This document shows, piece after piece, positions 1-13,134 of a DNA stretch of 64,000 bases (position 1 is its first letter; each line of letters opens with the position of its first letter). Origin of the DNA: Ceratobasidium sp. AG-K (taxonomy: Eukaryota > Basidiomycota > Agaricomycetes > Cantharellales > Ceratobasidiaceae). The notes beneath the pieces are model-generated. The model was not told the DNA's origin, ran no database searches, and saw only the letters and a list, made by a program, of their open reading frames with translations. The position numbers were made by a program, and so were the translations under genes. The DNA is taken from assembly GCA_037039685.1 (NCBI GenBank), contig JAWNGF010000002.1, positions 744,001 to 808,000 of the forward strand. The letters are read 5' to 3'.

Positions 1-20
1 GATTACATGCACTCTATTAG

Positions 21-319
21 GGCAACACACGACTGATTACGGACTAGTCGACCTCTGCGTCCACAAACATACACCTTCAAACCAAGTCGAGGACATACAG
101 TACAAAGTACTATCCGGATCGACCGCAATGGACGTGAAGCTTCTCATAGCCAACACAATCAATATACCAAAACGCTCGCAGACGTTGCAAAGCTCATCCC
201 ATGAGCTCTTGTACGACTCGAATATCATCAAATCACCGAGCCGAAATGGAACTATTATTATTCATTTAACTACCTCTAACCAAGGCAACGTTGAGGTGCA
301 AGGACGGGACGCCGAGTAA
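21..319 (+). CDS. Multi-Ubl protein, copy A (3' exon only)
   Basis: This is the last exon of the first of three tandem paralogues; the rest lies left of the window. An acceptor AG at 19-20 precedes the exon and the stop is TAA 317-319. The exon encodes the C-terminal ubiquitin-like domain. It lines up with the last exons of copies B (2195-2571) and C (5874-6160) through conserved blocks such as DVKLLIANT and LYDSN. The splice phase (1) is the same in all three copies. The protein ends in GRDAE, without the terminal Gly-Gly needed for conjugation. Function is unknown. Orthology to the other copies is clear from sequence; the N-terminal domains are inferred by analogy. Confidence 0.75.
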
Positions 320-1145
320 TAAATGATAAACGGGAGGGGAGTATAACTGTGTTAGGGTTGGGATTAGGCATATGATCGACCTAATATGTTTCAGTGGCCG
401 TGGGTAATGCTAGTAAGCTTAAGAGAGTAGGTTGCCTCCACATGTTATTAGTTTTTGTTACGTATATGCGTCTCAACTCTATGCCGCAACTACATATGGA
501 GCAATGTCCAACAAGTTAGCCATAATTATTAACAATAAACGTTGGGCCCATGATTCAAGAGGCCAAGGATCTGACACCGAACTACCCTCGTGCAGAGTGT
601 CATCCATAAATTCCGCAAGCCGCGTTACTGGCCAAAATCGTCGTGTATCTTTCATACGCCAATATCTCGGGCTGTCATTATTCCTACCGGGAGGATCCTT
701 AAAGATAAACATACGGCGGTGAATACAGCGAGGAGAGTGAACAACGACTATCAGAACATCGCTAAAGTCAACGATAGCACACAGGAAAGGCGCCGATGTG
801 AGATTCTCATTAATGGAGAAATACACTGCATATGCGTTGTCATAGTCAACTCTGAGTATCCGTTCCTTGCATAGCGCCTCAGAGCACGAGCCCTAACAAT
901 TTCTGTACAAATATTGCTCATTTTAACTACACATTCGAGTGAAGGATACTCACTGAACTTGGTATCCTGTCCAAACCTTCCCCCGGAAAAAAATCACGAA
1001 CGCTCGACGCTCTACAGCAACCTCGAATCCAGAGTAGGATTAGTGGTTCTGTATAACACCAGAAGGGTATCGAACACGTGATCTCTCGCAGGTCGTGGGG
1101 TTCGCACTGCCAAACAACGTCACTTAATTTACTTATCCGATTGCA
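320..1145. other. Intergenic, copies A to B of the Ubl array
   Basis: About 0.8 kb between the stop of copy A and the start of copy B. Short open frames exist on both strands (for example 479-826 on the minus strand and 590-874 on the plus strand), but none shows a recognisable motif or plausible splice structure. Nothing else assigned. Confidence 0.5.
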
Positions 1146-2571
1146 ATGTCAAACGGCGAACTTTCTCCAGTCGATACTATTGGATTGTCTGCTAGCGCTG
1201 GTCCAATTAATAATATTTTCATTGTCGCGGTGCATAATAACCACAGAGTAGCCCTGAAGAGGAACCCAGATTATGCAGTATGGTTTGTAGCTCTGATAAG
1301 TTAAGTCGAACTTAACAATTATCTCAGGCTACCATCACCTCGATCCAAAAAGTATTCCCCGCTCTAGCAACGCTCCCCCCGACCTCCCGGATTTGCCTCT
1401 CCGCCCAGTTCGACGACTTCGAAGATCAAGTAATAGAAATAAGTGAAGAGATATGGGAAGGATTGCTACCATCTCTAAAGGCCGTACAGGTCTCGGTTGT
1501 GGGAGGCCCGTGTCCTGACCTAGATGAGGAGGCTAGCCAGTTAGAGACACCTGTGACGGTTGAACGTGAGTGAAGTTCCGTAGCTAGCCTTGATTAAATA
1601 TATGTGCTTATAATATAAATGGTAGAGAGCCCTTCTATCTCTACCGAACTCAAACCGTTCGTACTCCATGTACGCGATACGGCAGCAAACGTTGAAACTC
1701 TCGCTCTTTCCATTCTCTCGACCCACACTATTCGCCAGTTGAAAGACATAATATTGGAGCACGACAATCGGCTTCCCCGCTTGTTGACTCTAGCGCACGA
1801 AGGTGTGCCAATTCTGGAGGACGACAAGCGACTTCAGGACTATGGTATCAGCGATGAGTCGGTGGTCACGATAACTACCGAATTCATAGTTTATATTACT
1901 GGGCGATATATACCGAAAACGCCAGTGACGGTAGCTACATTCATGACTGTTCGTTTCTTGAAGGTTCTTGCATTCGCCTTGATGGACGAAAACGCAAAGC
2001 GCCGGCACCCCCCACATCGTCAGATTTTGATGTGTGCTGGAAACGTCCTAGACGACTCAAGAGCACTGGGATCTTATGAACAAATTATTCCAGAATGTGA
2101 GATTCGTATCAATGGGGGGTTACGTTTTGGTACGTTTAATAGTGATAATAACGAGCCGAAGCTTGCGACTAACACAGCATCCTCGCGCTGCCAGCACAAT
2201 ACACGCGTGACAATGATCTCGTGACTCTCTGCGTCCATAAGAAGTTACCTCCGAACCAAGTGGAAGATATCCGTTTCAGCGTAATGTCTGGAGCGACTGT
2301 CCACGACGTAAAACTCCTTATATACAACACAGAGAAGGTGCCAAGACATTGGCAAACTCTACAAGACTCATCTCGCGCACGCTTGTACGACATGGAGACC
2401 CTACAATTGTCAAGACTCAAGGATCCTACGGAGATTTATCTCGTACTATCTACGCGTGGCCTTGATGAGATGAAAAATCAGAGCTCTCGCGTAATAGGCG
2501 ACGGGCAGGACGAAGGGACACAATTGGTGCAGGACCCCGAACCCGAGCCCAACGTAGACAGCACACAATAG
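1146..2571 (+). CDS. Multi-Ubl protein, copy B
   Basis: Deduced CDS join(1146-1277, 1328-1565, 1626-2129, 2195-2571), 416 aa. Intron phases are 0, 1 and 1. Residues about 1-120 form an N-terminal domain of unknown type. Two ubiquitin-like domains follow in exon 3 (LEDDKRLQDYGIS and LDDSRALGSYEQI match the LEDGRTLSDYNIQ region of ubiquitin), and exon 4 encodes a third. Exon 1 (132 nt) and intron 1 (50 nt) have exactly the same lengths as in copy C, which supports the model and tandem duplication. The C-terminus is acidic and ends VDSTQ, with no Gly-Gly. A GGLR motif closes the second Ubl. I infer a non-conjugating scaffold or adaptor; the cellular role is unknown. Confidence 0.8.
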
Positions 2572-2936
2572 TTGTTTGATGCTAACAACCCTTGGTGGGA
2601 TCTTGTCTCGTGGTTTTGCAGGGCTATTCATGTAGGCAAGTTGTATACGAACAATAGATAGGGTTGAGAAAGTAGCCCCCCTTTGATAATCAACTTTTCT
2701 ATATATTCACAGTAATAAGGCGCAGATCATAAGGGGATTAGGTTCAAGAGACTCGTCGGACAACTTCGTCGTTACGTCAGAGTACATGACTGCGGCCAGG
2801 AGGCTCGTATGCTTTTTGATTCGCACAGTAGTAAATAGACCGTCTTCATCACGGTACGTATACCTCTTCTCCACTAGCGACCACCGCAAGGTGCAGCTAC
2901 GAAGTTGACGCACTCAATACTATGCGTGCATAATAT

Positions 2937-3104
2937 ATGCTCAAAGCTAGTAGAGCGGCCGACAAGTACTTCGATTTCTCAGTAAAGTTCGATTGTAACC
3001 AGTCACTTGAAGCTCGTGTACCAGACTTTGAAATCGGCCAAAATGCTGATCCAAGCTTATTTCGCCGGAAGTTGTACACAGGGCTCGGCTCCAACGCGAT
3101 TTAA
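2937..3104 (+). CDS. Small hypothetical ORF (55 aa)
   Basis: ATG at 2937 and TAA at 3102-3104. The translation has protein-like composition (for example DKYFDFSVKFD and DPSLFRRKLYTGL), unlike the surrounding low-complexity frames. No family is recognised. It could be a genuine small protein, the first exon of a longer gene, or a fragment of a decayed gene that also includes the open segment just upstream. Confidence 0.25.
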   Translation: MLKASRAADKYFDFSVKFDCNQSLEARVPDFEIGQNADPSLFRRKLYTGLGSNAI

Positions 3105-3626
3105 ACATATATGACTGAAAAAAGGCTTATATATGCGCTGAACAACCCATTTGTATCCTGCACTGGAGCCGTCTTCGCTGCATTCAGCTGTCGGTAGTGA
3201 TCGCTGTACCTTACATGGGACATTCTATGGCTAAAGCATTTGTATCCCCCATAAAACCGTAACTAAACCCTAGCGGTCCTTTCTCGGCTTGTGAAGGTTG
3301 AGCTAGCCGATAGGAGGGAGGGATACTACGCGGGGGCAAATTAAATTATATTAAGGGTACCAAACCCGCCCAGTCAATTGTTATTACACATCATTACTAG
3401 CTACACATCGTTTTCAATGGCATGACAACTTGATCCTAGAAAACTGATATCTTACTGGGTCCCATTCATAACTAACAGTTTCAGTAGCCACTCCAAATCG
3501 GGTATATGTTGAATATACCCATATACCCCCGCTAGATCTGGGAATTTAGTCAAACGTCCCCAATTTTGGATGCCTGACTAAATGCACAACTAACCTGAGT
3601 CATCAGCGCCTCGGAATGTACAACTT

Positions 3627-3923
3627 GTGAGAAAAGCTACACCAGATTCAGTAATGAGGGTGTTTTGGCAAGTCGAAAGGATCGGTCCGGATAATATATG
3701 CTGGGTTAGCTGCCATTATTTCCAGGGCTCCCGCACTGGGATTTTTGTGCCTCTGGTTCGTGCCCCTCGTAAAAATGAGGGGATTGGAACGATCATAGAC
3801 TGTATGAGAGGTTTACAAACTCTTCCTTCTGGCACTAAACTTTATGGTATAAAATTCAATAACCGTACGTACACCCGTGCTCCACGGTGCGCCTCGGCAA
3901 ACCGACTTCCTTGCCGGATGTGA
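3627..3923 (+). CDS. Hypothetical ORF (up to 98 aa)
   Basis: Open frame with internal blocks such as GPDNICWVSCHYF and GIFVPLVRAP that look like folded-protein sequence. The first real ATG lies inside the frame and no upstream exon is evident. No family is recognised. It may be part of a decayed gene between Ubl copies B and C. Confidence 0.25.
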   Translation: MRKATPDSVMRVFWQVERIGPDNICWVSCHYFQGSRTGIFVPLVRAPRKNEGIGTIIDCMRGLQTLPSGTKLYGIKFNNRTYTRAPRCASANRLPCRM

Positions 3924-4199
3924 CTATATGTTAACCCATGACGGAACACGCACACTGGGGATGAAGCTAAATTTTCAAACATTGAATGCAGTTGTATCTT
4001 TTACGTGAAGTTTGCATTTTCCAAAATGGGCGACTAGATACTACCACAATAAGTATCTATAGTCTGAGCCCGTCACAAATCGAGACGCCAGTTCCATTTG
4101 CGTGAGCGATCATGACCTTGACAAGCAAAGTGAAACCGGACCGGCACGTGATCACCTTGGGTAAGGAGAGCCCACCCGTAATCTCGTGTAAACCGACGT

Positions 4200-4207
4200 G
4201 TCTTGAT
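4200..4207. repeat. Target-site duplication, left
   Basis: GTCTTGAT immediately left of the MITE. The identical octamer occurs at 4777-4784 immediately right of it. Confidence 0.88.
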
Positions 4208-4776
4208 CAGTGATGTCGTGACCCCGGGTCATGACCGTGTCATGACCGTGTGACCTCAATGACCCATGACGCCGTCAAAAGGTCACAATGGTCAGCGCTT
4301 GCTAGCCAGCGATGACGTAATCCTTGTGCACGCACTCGTGGAGACGTCTAGTTGCTACCATCCTCCAGTCTTGGCCTCAATGCTCACCGCTTAGGAACCA
4401 TAAGCCCAGGGTTGGGGTGAGCATATCATAACTTGCTAAATTATGCATAAGGATCCGTTGTTAACGGGTCGTAGCAGACTACAGGATTAACTCGTGAAGG
4501 AAGAGCCTACCTTAACGATGCTCCCGACCCGTCTCGCTGATATTTATCCCACATCACAAGCCGATATTAGCTCAAATCCTCCAGTTGTAGGGAAAAGTTG
4601 GTTGGAGCTTTGTGGTTTGTATCTGGTGTTACATAAACATGTCATTTAAGGTACACATATAACGCTGATGCCCCACTTTGACACCTTGACTGTCGGGTGA
4701 CCCTGGTCATGACTGCAGTCACGACCCAGGTCGAAGGTCACGAGGTCATGACCTTGACCCCGTCACGGCATCACTG
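4208..4776. mobile_element. hAT-type MITE (569 bp)
   Basis: The element begins CAGTGATGTCGTGAC and ends with GTCACGGCATCACTG, an inverted repeat with one mismatch over about 15 bp. It is flanked by an exact 8-bp duplication, GTCTTGAT, at 4200-4207 and 4777-4784. An 8-bp target duplication and a CAGNG-type terminus are the signature of hAT transposons. Both subterminal zones are packed with GGTCA/TGACC and TCATGAC motifs in both orientations, as expected for transposase-binding subterminal repeats. No transposase frame fits inside, so it is a non-autonomous element. It lies 54 bp upstream of the start codon of Ubl copy C and may now carry part of that promoter. Confidence 0.88.
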
Positions 4777-4784
4777 GTCTTGAT
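4777..4784. repeat. Target-site duplication, right
   Basis: GTCTTGAT immediately right of the MITE, identical to 4200-4207. Confidence 0.88.
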
Positions 4785-4830
4785 TAGCAACAGCCATTTG
4801 ATTTGCCCACTACTCGTTTTCTGATCGCGA

Positions 4831-6160
4831 ATGTCGAATAATAAGGTGACTCCAGTCGTCGCCAGTAGTTCTATTGACAGCCCCGGCGTAAGTAGTGGGC
4901 AGTTCTTCGTTGCGACATATAAAGATCATAACGTGGCAATTAAAAGAGACCAGGACTACGCGGTACGACTAGTTGCTTGAGAAATTTATGAGAAATCTCA
5001 TTGTATTTGCAGGACACCCTCGTCTTACTTCGCAAGGCATTCCCAGCTCTCGGAGCCCTCCCTTCTACCTCGCAGATTCGTTTACTAGCCCGGTTTAGTG
5101 AATTCTCCGACTTGCCGATCGAAATCAACGAGGATTTATGGCAGGACATAATGCCGGCTTTGAAGTTTGTTCAAGTCTTAGCCGAAGGAGGGTCACAGCA
5201 GGATCACAGTAGTACGATAATTTCCCGGACGGAAACACCGACTATCAAGGGGGGTGAGTATGACTCCCTGGTTAACCTCTAGCAACTGAGGGTTGTCAAA
5301 GCATTCATAGAAAGTAGCTCTAACCTCGATCCGAAACCCGTGACGATTCATGTCCGTGACTCCGGGGCGAATATTATAGGCCTCAACCTACCTTTATTCT
5401 CGACCACCACCATACGCGAACTAAAGGACATAGTTGCGGGGCATGATGACCGGCTTCCTCGCCTACTGCTTATGAAGTGCGAAGGATATCCCAGCCTAGA
5501 GGATCACAAGCAGCTTCAGGACTATGGGATAAGCGACGGAGGAGAAATTACAATGATGAGCGAATTTACGATTTATGTCATCGGTCGACATGTCCCGAAA
5601 ACGCCAGTGACTGTGGCTGCATTTACGACCGTTCGTTTCTTGAAGGTCCTGGCGTTTTCCGTAATGGATGCAGACGCACAGCTACGGCTCCTCCCACACA
5701 ACCAAATACTGATGTGCGCTGGTGACATATTGGACGACTCGAGAAAACTGGGGTCGTATAGCCAGGTTGTTCCGGGATGCGAGATCTACGTCAATGGAGG
5801 ATTACGGCTTGGTGAGTTGGTCGCTGCCCGTTGGTGATGCTCACGTTTATTGAAACTATATGCGCACCGATAGAGCAACACACCGCTGATTATAGTTTGT
5901 TTGATCTTCGCGTCCGCAAACAACTCTCGTTGGGTCGACTTGAAGACATGCGTTACAAGATAATACCTGGGTCAACTGTTGTTGATATGAAGCTTCTCAT
6001 AGCAAACACGACCGGTTTGCCAACGCATTGTCTCCTATTACAAGACTCGTCTCAGGAGCGTTTGTACGACACGCATACCATCAAAGGGCCGGCCTCTAAA
6101 GGCGCTATTGACGTTTATCTGATTGTACTTGCGTATAATAGCAATAACCTGGAATACTAA
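4831..6160 (+). CDS. Multi-Ubl protein, copy C
   Basis: Deduced CDS join(4831-4962, 5013-5253, 5311-5811, 5874-6160), 386 aa, intron phases 0, 1, 1. The N-terminal region (about 1-120) resembles the same region of copy B. Exon 3 encodes two ubiquitin-like folds: the first contains LEDHKQLQDYGIS, the second LDDSRKLGSYSQV and then NGGLR. Exon 4 encodes the third Ubl. The C-terminus NNLEY lacks Gly-Gly. Domain borders coincide with phase-1 introns, as expected for growth by exon duplication. The start lies only 54 bp from a hAT MITE. I know of no named family with this architecture; a ubiquitin-binding or proteasome-adaptor role is speculation. Confidence 0.8.
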
Positions 6161-6770
6161 CTCATCAAATCGACGACCATGACTAGAACCGGAGAATATG
6201 GATGACAGTGTCGAACTATGAAAGGTCATATGTCAACTTAATTCGACGGTCGCGTTTGTTTCTCTTATATCGCTTGTACATCCATATACTGTAGTACCAG
6301 GCAACCGTTGGGGTCGGTCCCTTAAGGGCATGTTGCTTGGCTTCCTGCGTCTCAGTTTGAGGAACAATTCGAGCTTGTAGCACTTCCATGGTGGATGCGG
6401 TATGCTACGGTTTTGCGCTTCAATGATACGGATATTTGCACAGGCCGCGATCGAGATAATGTATAACCCCCACATAACCCCGCTTCCGGACTTATATTTA
6501 GTCATTCAGCCGTACCTTATTCTTGTAATCGAGTAAGCGGGTTGATTCGCTTGCAGTCCCACAAGCTCATACGCATCTAGGAGATAGAATGGATCATTGT
6601 ATTTCCTTATCAAGCCTAATCAGACCTATCCGTGTCACAAACCGTGTGAGATCAAATCACGATCAACCACCGACCCTGTATGCGCAACACCGACTCCCAC
6701 ACTGATTGGGTTTCATCGAGGCCTTTTATCTCGTCCGAGCGAGATTAGATAGATCACCCCTCCGCAGATC
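6161..6770. other. Intergenic upstream of KAPA synthase
   Basis: About 0.6 kb holding the 3' flank of Ubl copy C and the presumed promoter of the next gene. A minus-strand open frame at 6233-6505 has no recognisable features. Nothing further assigned. Confidence 0.5.
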
Positions 6771-8238
6771 ATGACCCAGTCAGAGTTGCATGCGCAGATG
6801 CGCGTGGCCCTCGACTCGAGACGCGAACGGAGTATTCTACGCCGCCCGCACCCGGATGCGTTTATACCCGTGCCGGCAAACCTCGCTTCTACACCTAGTG
6901 CGTCTCTTCCAAAGCTAGAAGATGGTACTGATGAAAGTATAGCACCATCTTTGGTAGACTTTTCGTCCAACGACTACCTCTCGTTATCTACCCACGCCCC
7001 CCTTCGTGCTCACTACCTCTCTACCCTCGAACGCACACCTCATATCCTAGGCTCAGGTGGTTCCCGACTCTTGGACGGCTCTCACCCTGCGCATGTCGCA
7101 CTCGAATCCCGTCTCGCAAAGTTCTTCAACCACCCCACCGCGCTCTTATTCAATTCCGGGTTCGATGCCAACGTAGCGCTCTTTTCGGTTCTCGCCCAAC
7201 CTGGAGACTGGATCGTATACGACGAGCTAGTGCATGCATCCGTGCACGACGGAATGCGCGCGTCTCGGGGGAAGCGGGTGTCGTTTAAGCACAATTGCGT
7301 GAAGGATTTGGAGGAAAAATTGAGTCGCGTTGGAGGTGGGACGGTATTTGTTGCGCTCGAGGCGTTGTATAGTATGGATGGGGATTTAGCTCCCCTGGAG
7401 ATAATTTTGGATGTGGTCGAGAGGATGGTCCCACCCGAGCGACGGTGTGTGATTGTCGACGAGGCGCATTCGACTGGGATTTATGGGTCTGGCCGCGGGT
7501 TGGTTGAGGAACTTGGGCTGGGGAGTCGAGTGAATGTGAGGCTACATACGTTTGGCAAGGCCATGGCAAGTAGCGGAGGTACGGTCACCGGATACGTATA
7601 CCAGCGAAACTGATTAAGCATAGGTGTGGTGGTTTGCGATGCCCTCATGCGGGAATACCTAATCAACTATGCACGGTCCTTCATCTTCACAACCGCACCG
7701 ACGGTAGCGAGCGTCATCGCAGTCGACTGTTCGTTCGACATGGTCGAGAATGGGACAACGCAAAAGGTACGTATCGGCCAGATTTATAGGTCCGCATATA
7801 ACGCCCGATATAGCTCGCGCATCAACTTTTTGAAATCTCGACACGGTTTACCGATTCGTTACGGGCGAGGTTACATGGTATTCCGACCCGGGTGATGGCG
7901 CTCCCTCCGCACCTCCTCCATCCTCCTCCGTCGGCGCTCCCAACGCCAATTGTCCCAATTCTCACACCCTATCCCCGTCCTCTCGCTCAACACCTCTATG
8001 CACGGGGATTCTTGGCGAGGCCGATAACGCATCCGACTGTACCAAAAGGTGAAGAACGAGTGAGGGTGAGTATACGACTGGTCTATCGAATTTGATTTTA
8101 ATCTCGTACCAGATCTGCCTTCATGCATCCAACACGCAATACGAAGTCGACGGATTGGTTGATGCGCTGGTCGAATGGGCAGTGGAGCAAAGTGGAATCA
8201 GCTGGGCAACACGGACTCTTCCCACTGCCAAACTTTAG
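6771..8238 (+). CDS. bioF: 8-amino-7-oxononanoate (KAPA) synthase
   Basis: Deduced CDS join(6771-7578, 7624-7766, 7814-8065, 8113-8238), 442 aa. It is a PLP-dependent alpha-oxoamine synthase, which in biotin synthesis condenses pimeloyl thioester with alanine. Visible signatures are SSNDYLSL near the N-terminus, HILGSGGSRLLDG, the cofactor Asp in VDEAHSTGIYG, and the PLP lysine (about K263) in HTFGKAMASSG. The C-terminal domain has RPITHPTVPKGEERVR, typical of KAPA synthase. The last residues are AKL, a type-1 peroxisomal targeting signal; fungal KAPA synthase is known to be peroxisomal. Introns were placed by GT-AG and frame. Length is normal for the family. A paralogous oxoamine synthase cannot be fully excluded. 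Confidence 0.88.
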
Positions 8239-8380
8239 ATAACCGTGATGGACCGGGGGTCGTGGTCAGTAGCACGCAACGCACCAGTTCATACCCTGAG
8301 TCCAAAAGCCGAAATCTCATTGGCAGACCACGTGAGACACAAACATGATATTTTGGCAACGATCTACATGCGTTCATGAA

Positions 8381-8906
8381 TTAGTGGTGCTCGTGAGCGT
8401 GTGGGTCGCCGTGGAAGTCGAGCGTGTAGACTGTAGAAAACATAAGCGGGTGTGGGAAATGATAGTATGCGACTGACCGGATCCGCACTCGGGGCAGCGG
8501 TGGTTCTTGAGCTTCTGGTTGACGGTGAGCCAGATGGTGTCGTGCGAGTCGGCGGGGAAGCCAGTGCAGCCGACATGGCGCTCGGGGGCCTATGCACAGT
8601 GAGATCAACCCACGCATAAATTAAAACACTTACGAGCGAGTAAATTTTGATTGGGTCTTCCAGTGTCCCAAGACGAGTCATCTCGAGGGGGTTCATGTCG
8701 AACACATCGACGCCCTCGATCTTTCCGAGAATCTCGAGCCTATCCAGACCAGTTGCCTGATTCTCGTCGGTGGGGACTTCACCAGCCTTGGCTCCTTCAC
8801 CGAGAAGCGCTGGGGCCTTGTGGCCAGCGAACACCCTAGGGGTGGTCGACAAGGTGCGCGCAATGGGGCGGGCGCGGAGGGGCAGGGTGCGGAATGCAGA
8901 CAGCAT
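8381..8906 (-). CDS. COX4: Cytochrome c oxidase subunit Vb (yeast Cox4 type)
   Basis: Minus-strand exons 8634-8906, 8478-8589 and 8381-8430 give 144 aa. The first about 25 residues are rich in Arg, Ser and Leu and look like a mitochondrial presequence. The mature part has the zinc-binding subunit Vb fold: a Cys in GCTGFP and the CPECG motif near the C-terminus, followed by VYTLDFHGDPHAHEHH. It is a nuclear-encoded structural subunit of complex IV in the inner membrane. It is convergent with the KAPA synthase gene (142 bp apart). The symbol follows yeast usage; mammals call it COX5B. Confidence 0.93.
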
Positions 8907-9108
8907 CTTGTCGTGGTAGATTACAAGACGGTCGTTCCGGATGCCGCCGGCCTCCTTTAGGGCTGGTCACGGGACTTGTGTGATTTAATCGGGCTGATTA
9001 CCACCATGACGCATAAGCGACGAGATTATGGAGCAATCCTCATCGAGGTATTGCGATATATAAGCTGGACGAGCGCGACCTAGCCTTGTTCCTACCACCA
9101 CTGGGTAG

Positions 9109-11763
<2,655 letters not shown>

Positions 11764-12148
11764 TCTCGTGAAATGTGTTGATTATAGTCGACTAATGAAT
11801 AATATAAATGTGAAATGCGAAGACGCATATATACACGCATTACTTTACTTGGCGCTGGCTCAAGCAACGGATGCACGAGAAGGTGATATGGGCCCAACAT
11901 GAGAAGTCTGGTGGGCTAAACGAGACAGACAATTTTCTAGCTCAATGGCTTCCGCTCGCAGTCTCGTAGGTTTAATCAAATAACTCAGAGTACGCAAGGA
12001 AGAACACGTCAACGACGGGGCTGCAATAGTTCCATTTGAATACCAACATCGGAGCCATGGGGCTAGGTGACTCACATAAATACAGCGAAGGTCACGAACC
12101 AAGTATCCCTTCGCTCCTGCCCCCAACCCGCTCCGGCGCTTTCTGGTG

Positions 12149-13134
12149 ATGTCGACTCTTCATATCTGGTCATTGGCGCTAACAGATGACTTGGTTTTGA
12201 GTTCGCCCGTCAAATGTGAGCTCAAATAGCGTATAACTCAAACCCAAAGGTTCAGTAACTCGTCCCTTGAAGCTACAAAAACCAGGTACCAAAGTGGTCG
12301 CTACTTATCGTGACGCGGCCAAGATTGATGATCCGAAAAAGCTATCTGAGAAGGCGGGTTCGGGGCGCCTCAAGTTGGTTCAGTTGAATATGACTGATGA
12401 CTCGAGTTGTAACGCATGTCAATCATACTTATTTGAGCTGCTCTACAGACTAAAGCTACTGCCAATTTAGGCTGCGGCTCAAGAGGTCAAGTCCAGAGTC
12501 GAATCCCTTGATATCCTTATCGTCAATGCGGGAATAATCACGCCCGCGAAGCCTCTGCTTGACGAGTGGGTGCTTTGGTACCAACAATATTGGGCTGGCG
12601 TAACCATTAGTACAGGCCGCTTGAAGACATGCTCGGAATGTTCAGCAGCAACGTTCTTGGACCCTTGCGTATAATCCAGCACTTTGCCTCCGCTCTATCT
12701 AGCATACAGTCCAAATTAGTGTACATTACTTCGGAGAAGGGGTCTCTCGCCGCGGGGGAAAAAGAATCATTTCCGGCGTATAGCATTAGCAAGGTATGTT
12801 TGTTGATCCGAATTATTTCAAGTGCTTTGTGTTTGATCAATATTCCAGTGGATCCAGGCTGCACTAAACATGCTGGGGCGAAAGATTGCATGTGAGTTAG
12901 AGAGTTCTGGAGTGGACTGTTGCATTAGCGATCCAGGTTGGGCTCAGGTAAGGTTTACATGCCATCATTTCCCGACGGAGTTCACCATCCCACTTTCAGA
13001 CTGACATGGGAGGGTCGGACGCTCCACTGACCCCTTCAAAGAGTGTCGGCGGTATTCTTGGCGTGATTGATCAAATCGATATGCATAGTATTGGCGAATA
13101 CCGGCGATGGGATGGTCAGCAGCTACCCTGGTAG
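12149..13134 (+). pseudogene. Short-chain dehydrogenase/reductase, degenerate
   Basis: Blocks of a classical SDR are present in order: VVATYRD (12295 on), DILIVNAG (exon 12471-12565), GPLRIIQHF (12616-12793), the catalytic AYSISK (Y-x3-K), then 12849-12947 and 13000-13134, ending at TAG 13132. The 5' end is broken. The Rossmann motif is readable only in a frame without an ATG, and there a TGA at 12187-12189 replaces a Gly codon of the GxxxGxG signature. The ATG at 12149 opens a different frame that destroys the motif. The donor near 12400-12410 also does not restore phase. I infer a recently disabled gene; sequence errors could explain part of it. Confidence 0.7.

Larger units (their letters stand above)
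2572..4199. other. Intergenic, copies B to C, with uncertain ORF remnants
   Basis: About 1.6 kb before the MITE. It contains protein-like but unrecognised open segments on the plus strand: an open stretch around 2710-2910, a small ATG ORF at 2937-3104, and an ORF at 3627-3923. They cannot be joined convincingly by splice sites. The rest shows nothing I can support. Confidence 0.45.

Noticed and set aside
4080..4199. TGACC/GATCA-rich words left of the MITE as part of the element
   Set aside because: They lie outside the exact 8-bp duplication and terminal repeats that define the element at 4208-4776.
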